Shown: positions 12,630 to 26,747, counted from the first letter of the stretch. The stretch is 37,659 bases of DNA from Ophryocystis elektroscirrha (GCA_030141585.1 JAQIFP010000018.1:1-37659); one strand, 5' to 3'. Numbers and translations are program-made. Notes: generated from the sequence alone by a model not told the origin.

Positions 12630-14236
12630 ATGCAAGAAAAATTCCTGAAACATTATCCAAAAGAAAATTTCAATTACAAATCTTATTTTACAAAGCAGTA
12701 TGCTAATCGTAACTTTTTTTTTGATAATTTCTAAATTTTAGTTCCTTTGTTTAAGGAATCAAATGAAAATTTCCCACTGAAATATAAAAAGCTTGAACAA
12801 ATAAATGAAAATCCTGAATTAATATTGAAGAACTCATTACGCCGTTTAGAAACAGCATTTGATGATATAACTAGAGTCTTGCCAAATACATGGAGTGATG
12901 TACAATCTAGAGAAGAGCATTATAATAGATTAATACAAGAATCAAATAAAATTAGAACTGTTAAGCCAGCAACAAAAAAACAAAATTTTATAGTACAAGA
13001 TATTGAAGTGCTGCTACCCCCTGAGTTTAGCGACTTTTCTTTAGAAGATTCCCGCACCAGAATTCTGTCTGATATGTTTAAGTTACCTAAGTTCGCTGGT
13101 ATTTAAAATTATGTGCATTTAAATTTCACAGAAATTGAGAAAGTGAATCAAAATAATACTACTCATAATAAGGAGGACGCAGAGAAAAAAGAACAAATTG
13201 AGACTGAAGTGAAAGATGAACCTAGCAAATCCGAAGTAAACTATAAAATTAATTTTATACGAAATTTCAATTTTGAAGACACAATGACATCTTTGAATAA
13301 TTTATTATACGAGAAAGATGTGGCTAAATACATTAACACATCTCCTTTAACTTCGTTTGATGTATACAAAAGGACGCCTCCTATACCAATAAGACTGTCA
13401 AAAAAACCTTCAGAACCTGTGGCTAAAGGTGACAAATGAATGTATAGCTAAAGTTTATAGATGTTTCGGCGGAAATATTTGTTGCAATAAAAAGCCGAAA
13501 TGTCCCCATGTACAAAAAACTCACTCTTCATAGACCTCTCATAGACTTTTCTAGTAAACGTTCTATAAGTCAAGCAACACAAACGCAACCAATAAAGATA
13601 ACTACAAAAAAAAAAGTTGAAATTCCCAATATTAAAAAATCAGAATTAAGAAAGATTACCGCAAACGAAAAATTTTTAAAAGTAATTTTATTTATTTTCA
13701 GTTATCTTTTAAAAAATGTGCCCTATGTTTCGAGTATATAATTTATCAATACAGTAAATAAATAAAAGCTTAACCGTTTACATATATATATATATACATA
13801 ATAAATAAATATAGCATTGTTTTTTGCTTAGAAAAAAATAGAACAAGCTCGTGTAAAAATATATCCTTCTGATACACATATTCCACCACAACTAGGATTA
13901 GTAGATTCAACAATTCCGGACAATTCTTGGTTTATCAACTATCAAACTAATAAAAATAATTTCAGAAAAAACAAGTAACGCGTCATTTCTTGAATCATTT
14001 TCATTAGTTCTGATTGGGAAAACTTTAAAACTGATATACCCCATCTTATACTACCACATTTAAATGATAATTGTGGATGCCAAAACCAGTCTGATATGGC
14101 TGCATGTTTGTAAGTCTTGAATAATCGAATTATTTAAAACAGATTTCATTTGCATTTAGCTAAAAAAACCTATCACTATTATCCAAGTGAACGAGAAAAC
14201 TTCAAATATTACATGGATAAACATTTAGATGAGTAA
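12630..14236 (+). CDS. Unrecognised 430-aa protein
   Basis: Seven exons: 12630-12708, 12742-13098, 13132-13428, 13461-13681, 13832-13974, 14008-14109, 14143-14236; four of the six introns are 32-33 nt and the other two are 33 and 150 nt. The total is 431 codons including the stop. The protein is hydrophilic, with no signal peptide or membrane segment. The N-terminal third is charged and probably helical. The middle is Lys/Glu-rich and then basic with proline motifs (TPPIPIRLSKKP). The C-terminal 110 residues are better conserved-looking, with a DNCGCQ cysteine pair and an ending rich in Tyr/His (KKTYHYYPSER). I know no family for it. It starts only 60 bp after the stop of the giant gene on the same strand, so its promoter must be very short or overlap that gene's 3' end. 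A cytoskeletal or pellicle role would be a guess. Confidence 0.75.
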
Positions 14237-14281
14237 ATCACTGTAATTTACTTTTCAAGTAATTAATATATCTTATCATGT

Positions 14282-14973
14282 TTATTTTGTTTTACGAGTT
14301 TTAGCTCTATATAAAGCTATATTATGAACCGGTGGTGTATTCAATGATCTAGTTTTGATCAAGCCTGCTGAAACACCATTGACCAAACATACTTGAGCAA
14401 GTTTTATATAGCTCAACAGCTCTTCATTTTGAAAAAAAATATTTCTCAGAATTTGCTTTATTATGGTTTGAGCAGAAATAATAACGCTAAAAACACACTC
14501 TAAATAATATATAACACAAATAATTTCTTTACTTTTTCTAAGTTTGGTCGTCAAAATATTGTGATATTTGGAAAAAATCTTCCAAATTACTTTCAAACGT
14601 CTTCCCGAAACGTAACCAACGTTTGTTATATTTTCCATGATCTAAAACAGAGTTGTTCTTTAAACAAATTACACTAAATTTTGAGTTTATAAATGGGCTG
14701 AAAAATACAAGCTGTTTTATTTTAGCTTTTAGATAGCCAATTACTCCTATATTGACGGCAATCTGTTTGAAATCGGTGAGCTTTTTCTATGTATAAATAA
14801 TTATATCTATAAACTATTGTATCATATAGGGATTATATGCTAATTAATGGTCTTATAAATTTATATACTTTTAAATATGATTGATTTTTAATTATATTTG
14901 TATGTATGTAAGTATAATTACTATATATAATATTGTATATTACATATTATAATATTGAATTAAGTTTAATTTA

Positions 14974-15004
<31 letters not shown>

Positions 15005-18000
15005 TAACATGACTAAGATTTATTACAAGTATATTAATTAATAAACTTTATAGATATTTATACCATAAGAGATGTTTTAAAGCTATAGTTGTGCAAAATA
15101 GATAATTGTTTGCGTATGACTTCTATCTCATTTTCATATTTATTAAATTTAATGTTAATCGTAAAAACTTCATTTGTTTTTAGGAAATCATAACCTGCCC
15201 ATGTAGGAGCTTGAATAGAATGATGAAAAAACGCTTTACTATCAATATGCTGTAAAGCATTTTCATTGAATTTTAATTTGTTAAAATTTACATTTTGACC
15301 CCATATATTTTGTTTTAACAGTAATTGTAGAAAGTCTTCCATGCTTTGATCAGATTGTGTTACAAATAAAATATCGTCTATGTAGCGAAGAATTAATGAA
15401 TTTTGAAGTAAACTTAATGGGATACAGCTATCCTTTAAACCCATGTAAATTTCAGATAAAGAAGAACTTATTGCACAGCCTTGAGGAACTCCAGTCTTTT
15501 GACAATATATGTTATTAGATATATTTAAATAAATAGCATTTAAACAGGTTGATATGGTAGTCTTTAACACATCAGTGGTTAAAACAATAGGCTCATATAT
15601 ATCTGATATAATAACGATTGGTTTGGTAACACTTGTCTGTTGTAATACATAATTTTGCAAAAAATCTGTATCTTTTTGAACATCTGAAGGGTTTTTTAAT
15701 GGGTTAAGCAGATTGAACAGTAAGTTTTGATTCTGAGTTCTAAGGGTAATTTATAATATATGTATATATGTGTACTTGGAAGGCTTCGTAATAATATACT
15801 TTACATAATCTTCGCAGAAATTGGGTTTAATAATACGGCATGAAAATCTTAAGTAAAATATTATAAGTTAAATTGCACATGGTAAAAATAGTCAACTGCT
15901 AAATTTATTAATTACATATAAGATAGATAGGAAATATATTTACTGAATACATACTGTGTTACAATCTATTTATACATGTATATTCAATTCATATCTAATT
16001 CTTCATATATATATTATATTTTTAGTTTAACATTCTCACATATTGATTATAAATATTATAGTATATAATATTGATAAAAAAAAGATTAAATTGAAATTAA
16101 TTTATTCTGATTACTTATGAAATATAAACTTTTGGGGCAATCCAATACTATCCAAGCTGTTCAAAATTTCGTCATGTTTGACGTTATGAAAACAGTCTGT
16201 TAAGTCAGCGGTAATGACAAAAAATTTTCCGTTATTGTTACACGTAGAAAGGTAATTTTTAACTTTTTCATGTATCATATAAGGACTGCGAACATGTATT
16301 TTTGATACATCCATGGGATCAGTCTTTTCTATATATCTTACTATTGAGAATAAAATAACTTTTAATATATTAACGACATTATTATATGAATTGCAGTTAT
16401 TTTGGGTGTTAAAGTGTTTATTATTTATTAGACGTGATTTTAATAATAGCCCAGTATTTCTCTTAAAGAAAATATCAATATGATTTATTATGACAAATAC
16501 CTTAGAGAAATTAAATAGGGGTCTGCATCCATAAGTCTTAGGAATCCATTTAATTTTGGGTATCAACCACCTTATAAGTTGAAAATAAAAAAAAAACCAT
16601 TACTTAGGCTGATTTATACGCAGTTGCAAAGCTTCAGTTTTTGAACATCTTTCTAGATTTTCGCTAATGAAGCGTTTTTCATGTGTACTGCAAAGGATTT
16701 TCCAAATAGGTTTCAGATAGTACAAAAACCCATTATTTTGACTCGATTTTACTATAAAAAAACACGCTCTGAAAGTAATTACATATAAAATTTAGTACTT
16801 GAGTAAAGGAAATATGATTAGCTGTATCATAAAATATATCAAGGATGCTACTACATGTTGTAATAAGTTTTGTATCTCTCTCGGATGATTTTCCACTTTA
16901 TCAATGTTTAGCAAAATCTTTATTGGCTTCAACTTCCATTTCATTATACATGTATGTAAAGAAAATGTTTCAGTATGATTCAGTAAAATATATTTTTTGA
17001 ATATTTTCTCCAAATTTGAGAGATTTTTTGGGTCTATGAAAGTATTTGAAGGGATTAATTGCCTGATTCAATTCAACTGATTGATTATTTGATGAGTCAA
17101 TAGTTTATAATATAATAGAAATAGTAATTGGAACTAATTTTTTTTTATTTACTGATATATATATATATATATACATATATGTTATTATATATTGTATAGA
17201 TACATCTAATACCTCGTGCATGTCAAGATGTATTCAATAACTTCTTCTTTCACATTACTAAGACCTTCAGTATTGATACTTCTCATTTCGCTTACTACAA
17301 GTTCTTTATTAATAATATACAGCATACCAATAAATCGTTTCAATAATCTTCGGTATTTCGAAGGATAGCATGTTTTTTTTATTATGGTCTTCAAGTCAAG
17401 CAGGTAGAAATTTTTCTTCATCGAAGTGAGAAAGTTATATAAAGAACTATAATCGTAATACTTATTTGAATTGTAAAACATCAAAATAACTATTAAGCTT
17501 TTATATTACTTGTAAATTTTGACGTGTAATTTGTTGGCACTATCATATGTCGGGAATATAGTGTTTAATATGATAAAATTTATTGCGACGTTTTGCTCAA
17601 ATATACAGTACTTATTAAGAATATGCTTTCTTGAATACGGAGTAATATCAGATGCTTTTATATACGGCAAATACGTATTGCACAAACTCTCTACAGATTC
17701 TTTTCGCTTATTCATGGACTTTTGATTAAGAGGTCTTATATAAGTAGATCGAGATATTGATTGTTTTTTTTTTTTACATCTTTTTTTTTTTTTTTTAACA
17801 TTATTCATCGAATAATTATATATCATATTATTAATAGATTTATTGAATTCAAATATATTATTATTATCTGTTATTTTCCCGCTAGCAACATTATTTTTGT
17901 TGAAATAAGGTTGAAGTTTCAATTGTGAGTCGTAAAAGTCATATGATTTTAATTCGGTATATATAGCATCCTGTGTTTCGGCATTAAGCACAAAACCACT

Positions 18001-18424
18001 TAATTGAAACAATTGGTAATGATTTACGCTTGTTTTAAGAAAAATACATGTATTCACTAATAAATGATATAAAATGCTGTCTCCCACTATCAACCACAAC
18101 TTTTGCCAGTTCTTGCTAAGATATATATAATGTAAGATGCTATTCAAGACGTTATCTTTTACAGTGCATTGGCGATAAATATGATTTCTAGTATTTTCAA
18201 TAGAATTTACTTGGATTTTTATTAAAAGTTCATAAAATGAGTTTGATTTGTGAAATAATCTGCATTATTAATAAGTAGTCAAATTCTTACTTATACTCGT
18301 TAATATTAAAGTTTATATATTCGTACAAATAAATATTTTCACAAACCCTTTCATCTAAATTAGATAAAACTATTTCATTCTGATAAGCTATGTTACTTAA
18401 ATAATTATATAAAGTAACCAGCAT
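14282..18424 (-). CDS. TERT: Telomerase reverse transcriptase catalytic subunit
   Basis: Copies the telomerase RNA template onto chromosome ends in the nucleus. Eight exons, high to low: 18424-18291, 18259-17510, 17446-17213, 17062-16799, 16768-16604, 16570-16115, 15739-15064, 14641-14282; total 1,012 codons plus stop. N-terminal TEN-like region (about 1-170) includes GDSILYHLL at 104-112 and a following YQLFQLSG. A Lys-rich linker lies near 200-210. The RNA-binding domain includes the telomerase-specific T-type motif FFIVKS...YLKPIWKIL at about 464-485. RT motifs 1/2 (WIPKTYGCRPLFNF) start near 523. Motif A has ADLTDCF with Asp638. Motif B' GVPQGCAISSS is near 751. Motif C LRYIDDILFV has Asp789/Asp790, and motif E is WAGYDF near 848. 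A helical C-terminal extension follows. The catalytic aspartate triad is intact. Motif B' has Cys where most TERTs have Ser. At about 1,000 residues it is close to the human and yeast size range and much shorter than the very long Plasmodium TERT. Confidence 0.93.
14642..15063 (-). other. Long TERT intron with (TA)n
   Basis: A 422-nt intron separating the motif E exon from the C-terminal extension exon, phase 0 on both sides. It includes a (TA)n run at about 14974-14999. A competing open frame near its 3' end can be read on the minus strand, but it shifts out of the frame that ends correctly at 14282, so I left it out. Confidence 0.6.
15740..16114 (-). other. Long TERT intron between motif A and motif B' exons
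   Basis: A 375-nt intron splitting the catalytic palm domain; donor at 16114, acceptor at 15740, phase 2. The contents are AT-rich without recognisable genes or clear repeats. Confidence 0.65.
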
Positions 18425-18844
18425 AAGACTATTTTAGCTTTTTTTTTTTTATTTATATTGAGCTAGTGGTAAACCATGGCAAATTAAGAAACGAAGTTTT
18501 TATCGTTTTAATTATTAATATACTGTTAAAATATATAGTCAAATAAATGAATAATAAAGAACATTAATAATTATAATAAAAATTCTAATAATAATTATAA
18601 GAATAATTATAATGATAATAATAATAATGATAATTACAAGAATGATCATAATCATAATTATAATAATAGTAATTACAATATAAGTATAAAATCAAATATA
18701 GCAATAATAATAGTAATGATAATAATGATGATAATAATTGTATGAATAATTATGGTTATAATATATGAATAGGTATTTAAAAACAAAAATGTTAATGTAT
18801 AACTTTAAGCAAAACATGAATTATTTAAATAACGTTTATTTCGA
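18425..18844. promoter_or_regulatory. TERT upstream region with AAT-rich simple repeat
   Basis: The 420 bp between the TERT start codon and the end of the upstream gene on the same strand. It must contain the TERT promoter. About 18530-18770 is a degenerate AATAAT/ATAATT repeat with interspersed CATAAT and GATAAT units; a T-rich tract lies at 18440-18450. No defined core promoter element could be recognised. Confidence 0.5.
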
Positions 18845-19099
18845 TTAAAAAATAAAGTTTGACATAGGTGCATATTGCAAAACGTCTAGTTCGTCATAGA
18901 TCTCAACCCAAATATAATAAAAATCTTTCAATTGATTTTGTTTGTCATAGTTCTGACAGTTAACTAAAATTAATTGATTTACCTGAGAAATAGGTCTCAG
19001 ACATTTGAATGAAACCTTGTACGAGTAATCTTTATCAAAGTTTTCAAAAAGATAAAGAATAATTGTAATGAATTTTACGTCTACAATAGCTCTTAACAT
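18845..19099 (-). CDS. Small unrecognised protein, 84 or 74 aa
   Basis: An ATG-started frame of 84 codons (MLRAIVDVKFITIILYLFEN at the start, a Tyr/Asp-rich end) with no family that I recognise. It could be a complete single-exon gene. An internal 30-nt GT-AG segment at 18953-18982 matches the short introns elsewhere in the window and is in-frame and open, so the mature protein may be 74 residues if it is removed. It begins 30 bp after the stop of the 540-aa gene on the same strand, which is too close for an ordinary independent promoter. It might instead be a co-transcribed frame or the 3' part of that transcript. The hydrophobic N-terminus is short and not a clear signal peptide. Confidence 0.45.
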   Translation of the reverse strand: MLRAIVDVKFITIILYLFENFDKDYSYKVSFKCLRPISQVNQLILVNCQNYDKQNQLKDFYYIWVEIYDELDVLQYAPMSNFIF

Positions 19100-19128
19100 T
19101 ATAACCGGTTCTAAACTATTTTTTTTTT

Positions 19129-21044
19129 TTATTGATTACTTTCGATAGATAAGATTTTTGGCCAAAGAAGTTTCTGCTCATGAGTCATTTGCATTCGTCT
19201 TTCTACGTCTCTACAACATTTCATTAAATAAGTAATTTATTACCTATAATCATTTTTTAAAACAACTGTATAAAACTCTCTTGCAGATAGATCAAAATAA
19301 TAAGCTACTTCTATTATAAATTATGGAAAAAAAAACACGATCTTACTTACTATTACGCTTCATAGAACTTAGACTATTCATTACATAGCTCGTACTAGTG
19401 TCAAATGCAATTCCAAGATGAATTCTTCCACTCTTAGTTTTGAATATCTAAGAATCATGTATAATATTAAAATGATACTTGAATGGGAATACATAACTCT
19501 TCAAAAAAAATTGGATCTCCTATTGTCCATGCCCAAAATGAGCGACTACTCTCAAAACTCTCAGGCTCTTCATAGTTCGCTTCAGAATAATATACGTTTT
19601 TTTTAGATTGAAGAGGTTTTTGGCGGACAGCGTCTGTAGTGATTCGTATAAGTTTTATGGGAAATAGCTGATCCAGTTCATTTGTTTCAAAACATGAATT
19701 CGGCTTAAGCACAATTATGAAGTACTGTGAAACTTACGTTCCATGGTCTTGTTCTTGCTGGCAATCTATTATTATTAAGAATTCTTAGTGTGGCGTCTAA
19801 TAATAAAGAATCTAATGCAACAATTTTTCTTGCATTTTCAATATTTTGTGAACTCAGTTGACAGAATCTTATTGCACCATATATATATAAGCGATTTTCG
19901 AAATCTAATTTGGAGTTTGAATTTTCTATATTATTGCTGCTGGCAATATATTGAAAATGTGTGTTTAATTGATTGTTGAATAAATTGATACTGCAGCTTC
20001 CTTGAACTTTTTCAGCTAGCAATTTATAAGATATTTTATCGAACTTAGATTGATCCCGTTGGTTTTTTATCCAACGATGGGCTGCTTGTAGCAAAAAATA
20101 TTCTGCTATGCAGCAATTAGTATCACTGAATATTAAATGAAAGCCAATAGGTCCTAGCATTAAGTAGTCTTCATCTACGAATAAGATTGGAAATATTGAG
20201 TATATATACTTGACAAAACTAGATATATCATGTTACTGAGTTGTTTACAAGATTTTATTAGGAGCTCCCATATGCACAATACTTCTGACATTTGGGCGAT
20301 CAGTATTAAGTTATGAAACCCGGATACTGTTCTTAAAACATTTAAAGCAATTGTCGTAACATTCACAATTTGTAATTGACTAGCCTCATATAAAACAAGC
20401 ATAAGGCTTGGTATATCTAAGTTATGGAATATTTCACGCTCCCTAAAAGTTTTTACTTCTGATAAAATCTTTACCCATATAAATATCGTAATATATATAA
20501 CATTATTTGGGGATTAGTTATTCTTATTAGTACTTTAAGCGATTTCCCTACATTAGTAGTAAAAGGAAGTGAATTTACTTGATTTCGCCATTGAGTCAAT
20601 ATCTATGTTTTCTTTTTGACGTACATAATTGTATTCAAAATAACGCTGTTTATATTCCTTTAATTCTATACATTTAGCTAACACACTAGAGGCACATTTC
20701 AATAAGTATGTATGCGCTGGAATCCATAAAGCTTTAGAGGAATTTTTAATATTATGTGTGTATGCCCATTCTTGAACTTCCTTACAATATGTCTCTACCC
20801 AATCAAAATCAGATTCCAATTGACTGTATGTAAAACCATCTTTTTCAGTATAACCAAATATATTTTTTGCATATTTAGAATCAAGATTTCCTCGCATTGG
20901 TAAAACAATTAAATCCATATCAGTGACAGCGTGATCAACTATTAAGTCAGAGAGTTGTATGTTTGATAGATCAATAGGCTGTTCAAATGTGTCTATTTTC
21001 TCCAAAGTAAGAGTAGGGCCTAATATGCGTAAAACCCATTTCAT
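19129..21044 (-). CDS. Unrecognised 540-aa protein
   Basis: Seven exons, high to low: 21044-20579, 20458-20210, 20174-19738, 19703-19479, 19447-19351, 19310-19244, 19210-19129; introns 120, 35, 34, 31, 40 and 33 nt; all phases match and the total is 540 codons plus stop. The first ATG, at 21044, is used. There is no signal peptide and no convincing membrane helix. Residues 1-155 are mixed and acidic (WVETYCKEVQEWAYTH near 75). The central 160-380 region is rich in Leu/Ile/Ala helices and could be an alpha-helical repeat or scaffold fold. The C-terminal 160 residues contain RSFWAWTIGDPIFFEE and GRIHLGIAFDTS, then a basic end, VERRMQMTHEQKLLWP. I cannot assign a family. An unusually divergent conserved eukaryotic protein is possible. 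Confidence 0.75.
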
Positions 21045-21374
21045 GGTATTAATCAATTATTAAGCATCAAATACTAATTATAACTTAAATAGTGGGTAAT
21101 CTATATATTATATGATATTCCACTATATAATGTGATCATATCATTATACCATGTGCTAGATTAAATGGTTTTTTAGCCTACTACATAGTACGATTTTATT
21201 AAATAAGCCTTTTTGTTTTAAATAATAATGTGTGCACTTGATTTCTTCATGAATATGACATAAATACACATATAAAGGCAACTTATCTCAAAAACATGTG
21301 ATGCAACAAATGAAATATACATATATAAAATCAACTAATATATTATACCTGAATGTGATTCAATCTCATCAACT

Positions 21375-22270
21375 TCAAGAGAATTTTCTGTTAAAGTCTG
21401 TAATATTATAGAGATTCTTTTTTACTAATTCATACCAGTGGTTTTTCATAACTATTTTTTGAATCTGGTAGTGAAATAACGTTATATAATTATTTTTACT
21501 TTCACTCAGCATGGATAAAATTCTACATCTTATTATTCATAGCTAAAATTATCAAATTTTGATATAAGTTTGAACCCTTTTGTTAAAGATTATTTAAAAA
21601 AAAAAAAAGATAAAAACACAAATTATTAACTCAATTTTCCTAATTACTTTATAAATTTGCATTTGATGAAAGGGATACGCGGAAAAGTGTTTTGGACTTT
21701 GTAACGTCCGGTTCAGAAACAATCTATTAGTTAATGTATCGTCTACTATAAAATAATTTACTGGTGGCTTTGGTTCAATTAATGGTTTTGGTCTTCTTAT
21801 TACCTACACATTAAACTTTAGAAAAAATAATTGTATATAATTGATTCTAAGCCAAATTTTTGGCTAAAGCATTTATGAAATCACTTATAAATCAGCTTCT
21901 TACATTATTCTTTAAAATGGATCTGGGAATGGGATTGTTCTTTAGTATAGCGGTAACTAGTTTACTAACCTTTACGGATTCATTAATAGGTTGTTGAGGT
22001 TCCTATGAAAAAAAAAAATCAAGAACCTTATTATAATACCTGTAATAAACTCAAAATCGTTTTAGTATTACATAAATTCTCTGATTCTTCTAATACTAAA
22101 GGCTGACATTTTAAATACCAATATTTTTCTAAATCTTTTTCTCTGTATGGCTTAAACAGGTTATCTAAAGAATTGGTATCAGAAAAATACTGTTTGTAGC
22201 GTTCGAGCTCATCTTTTACTGTATATAAAAAATTATCCTCATTATCTTTAACCACATTAATATCACTCAT
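21375..22270 (-). CDS. Unrecognised 191-aa protein
   Basis: Four exons, high to low: 22270-22040, 22002-21904, 21803-21648, 21464-21375; total 191 codons plus TGA stop. A further 30-nt GT-AG segment inside exon 2 (21940-21969) is in-frame and open, so a 181-aa form is possible. The N-terminal 75 residues are acidic and tyrosine-rich. A proline-rich segment (RRPKPLIEPKPP) is followed by a compact region, VNYFIVDDTLTNRLFLN, and a basic aromatic end, MKNHWYELVKKN. It has no membrane segment and no match that I know. It is divergent from the AMPK gene, with 199 bp between start codons. The last exon is the least certain part. Confidence 0.6.
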
Positions 22271-22469
22271 ATAAAAAATGATAATTTACGTGTAATGCAG
22301 TTTTATCTGTTTTGTTAGGCGCAAATTGCATTATATATACTTTATGATTGCTTACAATATGAAATTATTAATTTTGTATTAAATAAATGCTTTTAATAAC
22401 TATTAATCATTCCTCAACTAAGTACGTATAGAATTAAATTCAATTGATGAGCTCAGTTAGCTATGTAGT
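22271..22469. promoter_or_regulatory. Shared divergent promoter region, 191-aa gene and AMPK
   Basis: Only 199 bp separate the two divergent start codons, so regulatory sites for both genes must sit here. The stretch is AT-rich; a GCGCAAATTGCATT segment near 22319-22332 stands out because CpG and GC runs are rare in this DNA. No known element was recognised. Confidence 0.5.
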
Positions 22470-25096
<2,627 letters not shown>

Positions 25097-25289
25097 ATCT
25101 TGTCTGTTTTTTATTATTTTTATTTTTTTAAGTGTTGCATTTTTCTATTAGATGTTTGAAAAAAAAAAAAAAAAAATAATAAGATTTAAAGTAAAAATCT
25201 TATATAGTAGGTTCATATTGACATAGTCTTAAATTAACTCAAACTAGTATTTTACAATTTGTAAAAAAATGTTCAACTGAAAAACTCAG

Positions 25290-26165
25290 ATGCTGGCATT
25301 AACATTACTAGATGCATCGTCAAATATGTTTGATAGTAATCTATTTGAGCAAATTATACGTAATTAATATGTGTTAATATGTTCATGAATATATATATAT
25401 ATATTAAAATTGGTCACTATATCAAAGTTTCATATTTGTATTTTATTATACTTTTTTTTACTTTTTTTTTTTTACTTTTTTCAGAAAATTTAGAATTAAG
25501 CACGTCGTGTAAAATTCAAATATGTCCTAGCTCTATAGACATTTGTTCTTATAACGTTAATTCCCGTGTTTTGGACGATGGATCATACCAATATTACGCA
25601 GATTCTTTTTTCCCCAAGTTGAAGCAAATATTAGATTTGATCGACTCACCTGAGTGTATAGGAATAATTGGTATATTCTGGATCTCCGATATATATCCAT
25701 GTGAAGATTTTTTGGCTACTTTAGGAATTGTACATGTTCAAACTACGACATAACTGCTTAGACGCACTCTTACCTTCCTTTAGCTGTTGTATCCTTTAAA
25801 AGAATATTTCAGCAGTCCACAAACGTATTAGATCGCATAAGCGCTTGTAGTAAAGTAAAAAAAAAAAAGGTTTACTCAATTATTTAGTTACTTCTTCATG
25901 AATTTGGACACATTCTTAATGTTGAGGTTATTCACAAAATTGATTTATTAATTTATAGCACTGTCAAATAGATGCTTCTTTATGTCGAATGTCCCCTACT
26001 CCTAACACAGAATCATTAGTTACTAGAGCAACTGCAGACACATTCTGCTCAGGTAAATACTCTATTATTTGTGCACGCATTAAATTAGACTGTGAAGCCA
26101 AATTTAGTCGGAATTTACAAAAATTCAAATATACAGTAAATAAAAAAAGCTCAAGAATATTTTGA
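25290..26165 (+). CDS. Unrecognised cysteine-rich 192-aa protein
   Basis: Five exons: 25290-25359, 25485-25729, 25762-25854, 25959-26052, 26089-26165; total 192 codons plus TGA. There is no signal peptide. The N-terminus (LALTLLDASSNMFD) could be a strand ending in an acidic loop, followed by alternating strands and helices such as ECIGIIGIFWISD. The C-terminal third has spaced cysteines ending in FCSDCEAKF, which could bind zinc. The arrangement loosely resembles TFIIH subunit TFB4/p34 (vWA-like fold followed by a cysteine cluster), but the protein is about 100 residues too short and the cysteine spacing does not match well, so I do not assign it. It lies 193 bp downstream of the AMPK gene on the same strand. 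Confidence 0.65.
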
Positions 26166-26747
26166 TGCAAAATGTTAGTCTAAATATAACATGAGTTTTT
26201 CATGATTATTTAATATATGTATATATATATATATCCGTTATATAAATTAAACATGCGATAGGCACATTTAAGAATGTCGCAGAAGATTATCATTGATTGA
26301 AATTTAAATTGATATATGTCATTTTAGATTTAATAGATTCAATTTGTAAAATATTCATACAAATTTGATTGTTAATATATCTTATAATTTATAGAAAAAA
26401 AAAAAGTGCTAAATTAATTGAATAAATATCTTTTTTACAATTACTTGTAAACATTAATTACCTTTTTTTAAATTGAACCGTAAAGAGTTGTGTTATCAAC
26501 ATTAAATTGTGGTCGAAGAAAACGATTATATATAAAAAATCTCTTAAAATAAACGTATATAAAAATTTTATAATTTTTGCCGATGTTGCTGATTGGGTAT
26601 TGAATATATACAAAAAAAAAAGTTTTATATAATTATATATTATAAAAAAAGAAAATGTGTTGACATCTGTTGAAATTCGTAGAAACTACAAAAACAAGTA
26701 ATAAATTTATAAAAGATTATGCAATGAAGAAGTTATAGCTTGAAGAA
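26166..26747. other. Intergenic AT-rich region
   Basis: The 582 bp between the cysteine-rich gene and the membrane protein gene. It has (TA)n at about 26217-26234, several A-runs (26396-26406, 26611-26620) and no open frame of interest. The promoter and leader of the downstream gene are presumably in the right half. Confidence 0.5.

Noticed and set aside
17519..17725. Plus-strand open frame inside TERT
   Set aside because: Antisense shadow of the TERT exon 18259-17510.
14282..18424. Reverse transcriptase of a retrotransposon
   Set aside because: It has a telomerase T motif, TEN-like N-terminus and TERT-type motif E, spliceosomal introns in phase, and no integrase, endonuclease, RNase H or flanking repeats.
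19418..19979. Plus-strand open frames at 19418-19606 and 19788-19979
   Set aside because: Antisense to phase-consistent exons of the 540-aa gene; no splice support on the plus strand.
25290..26165. TFIIH subunit TFB4/p34
   Set aside because: Only the terminal cysteine pair and a vague vWA-like start resemble it; the protein is far too short and the zinc-site spacing does not fit.
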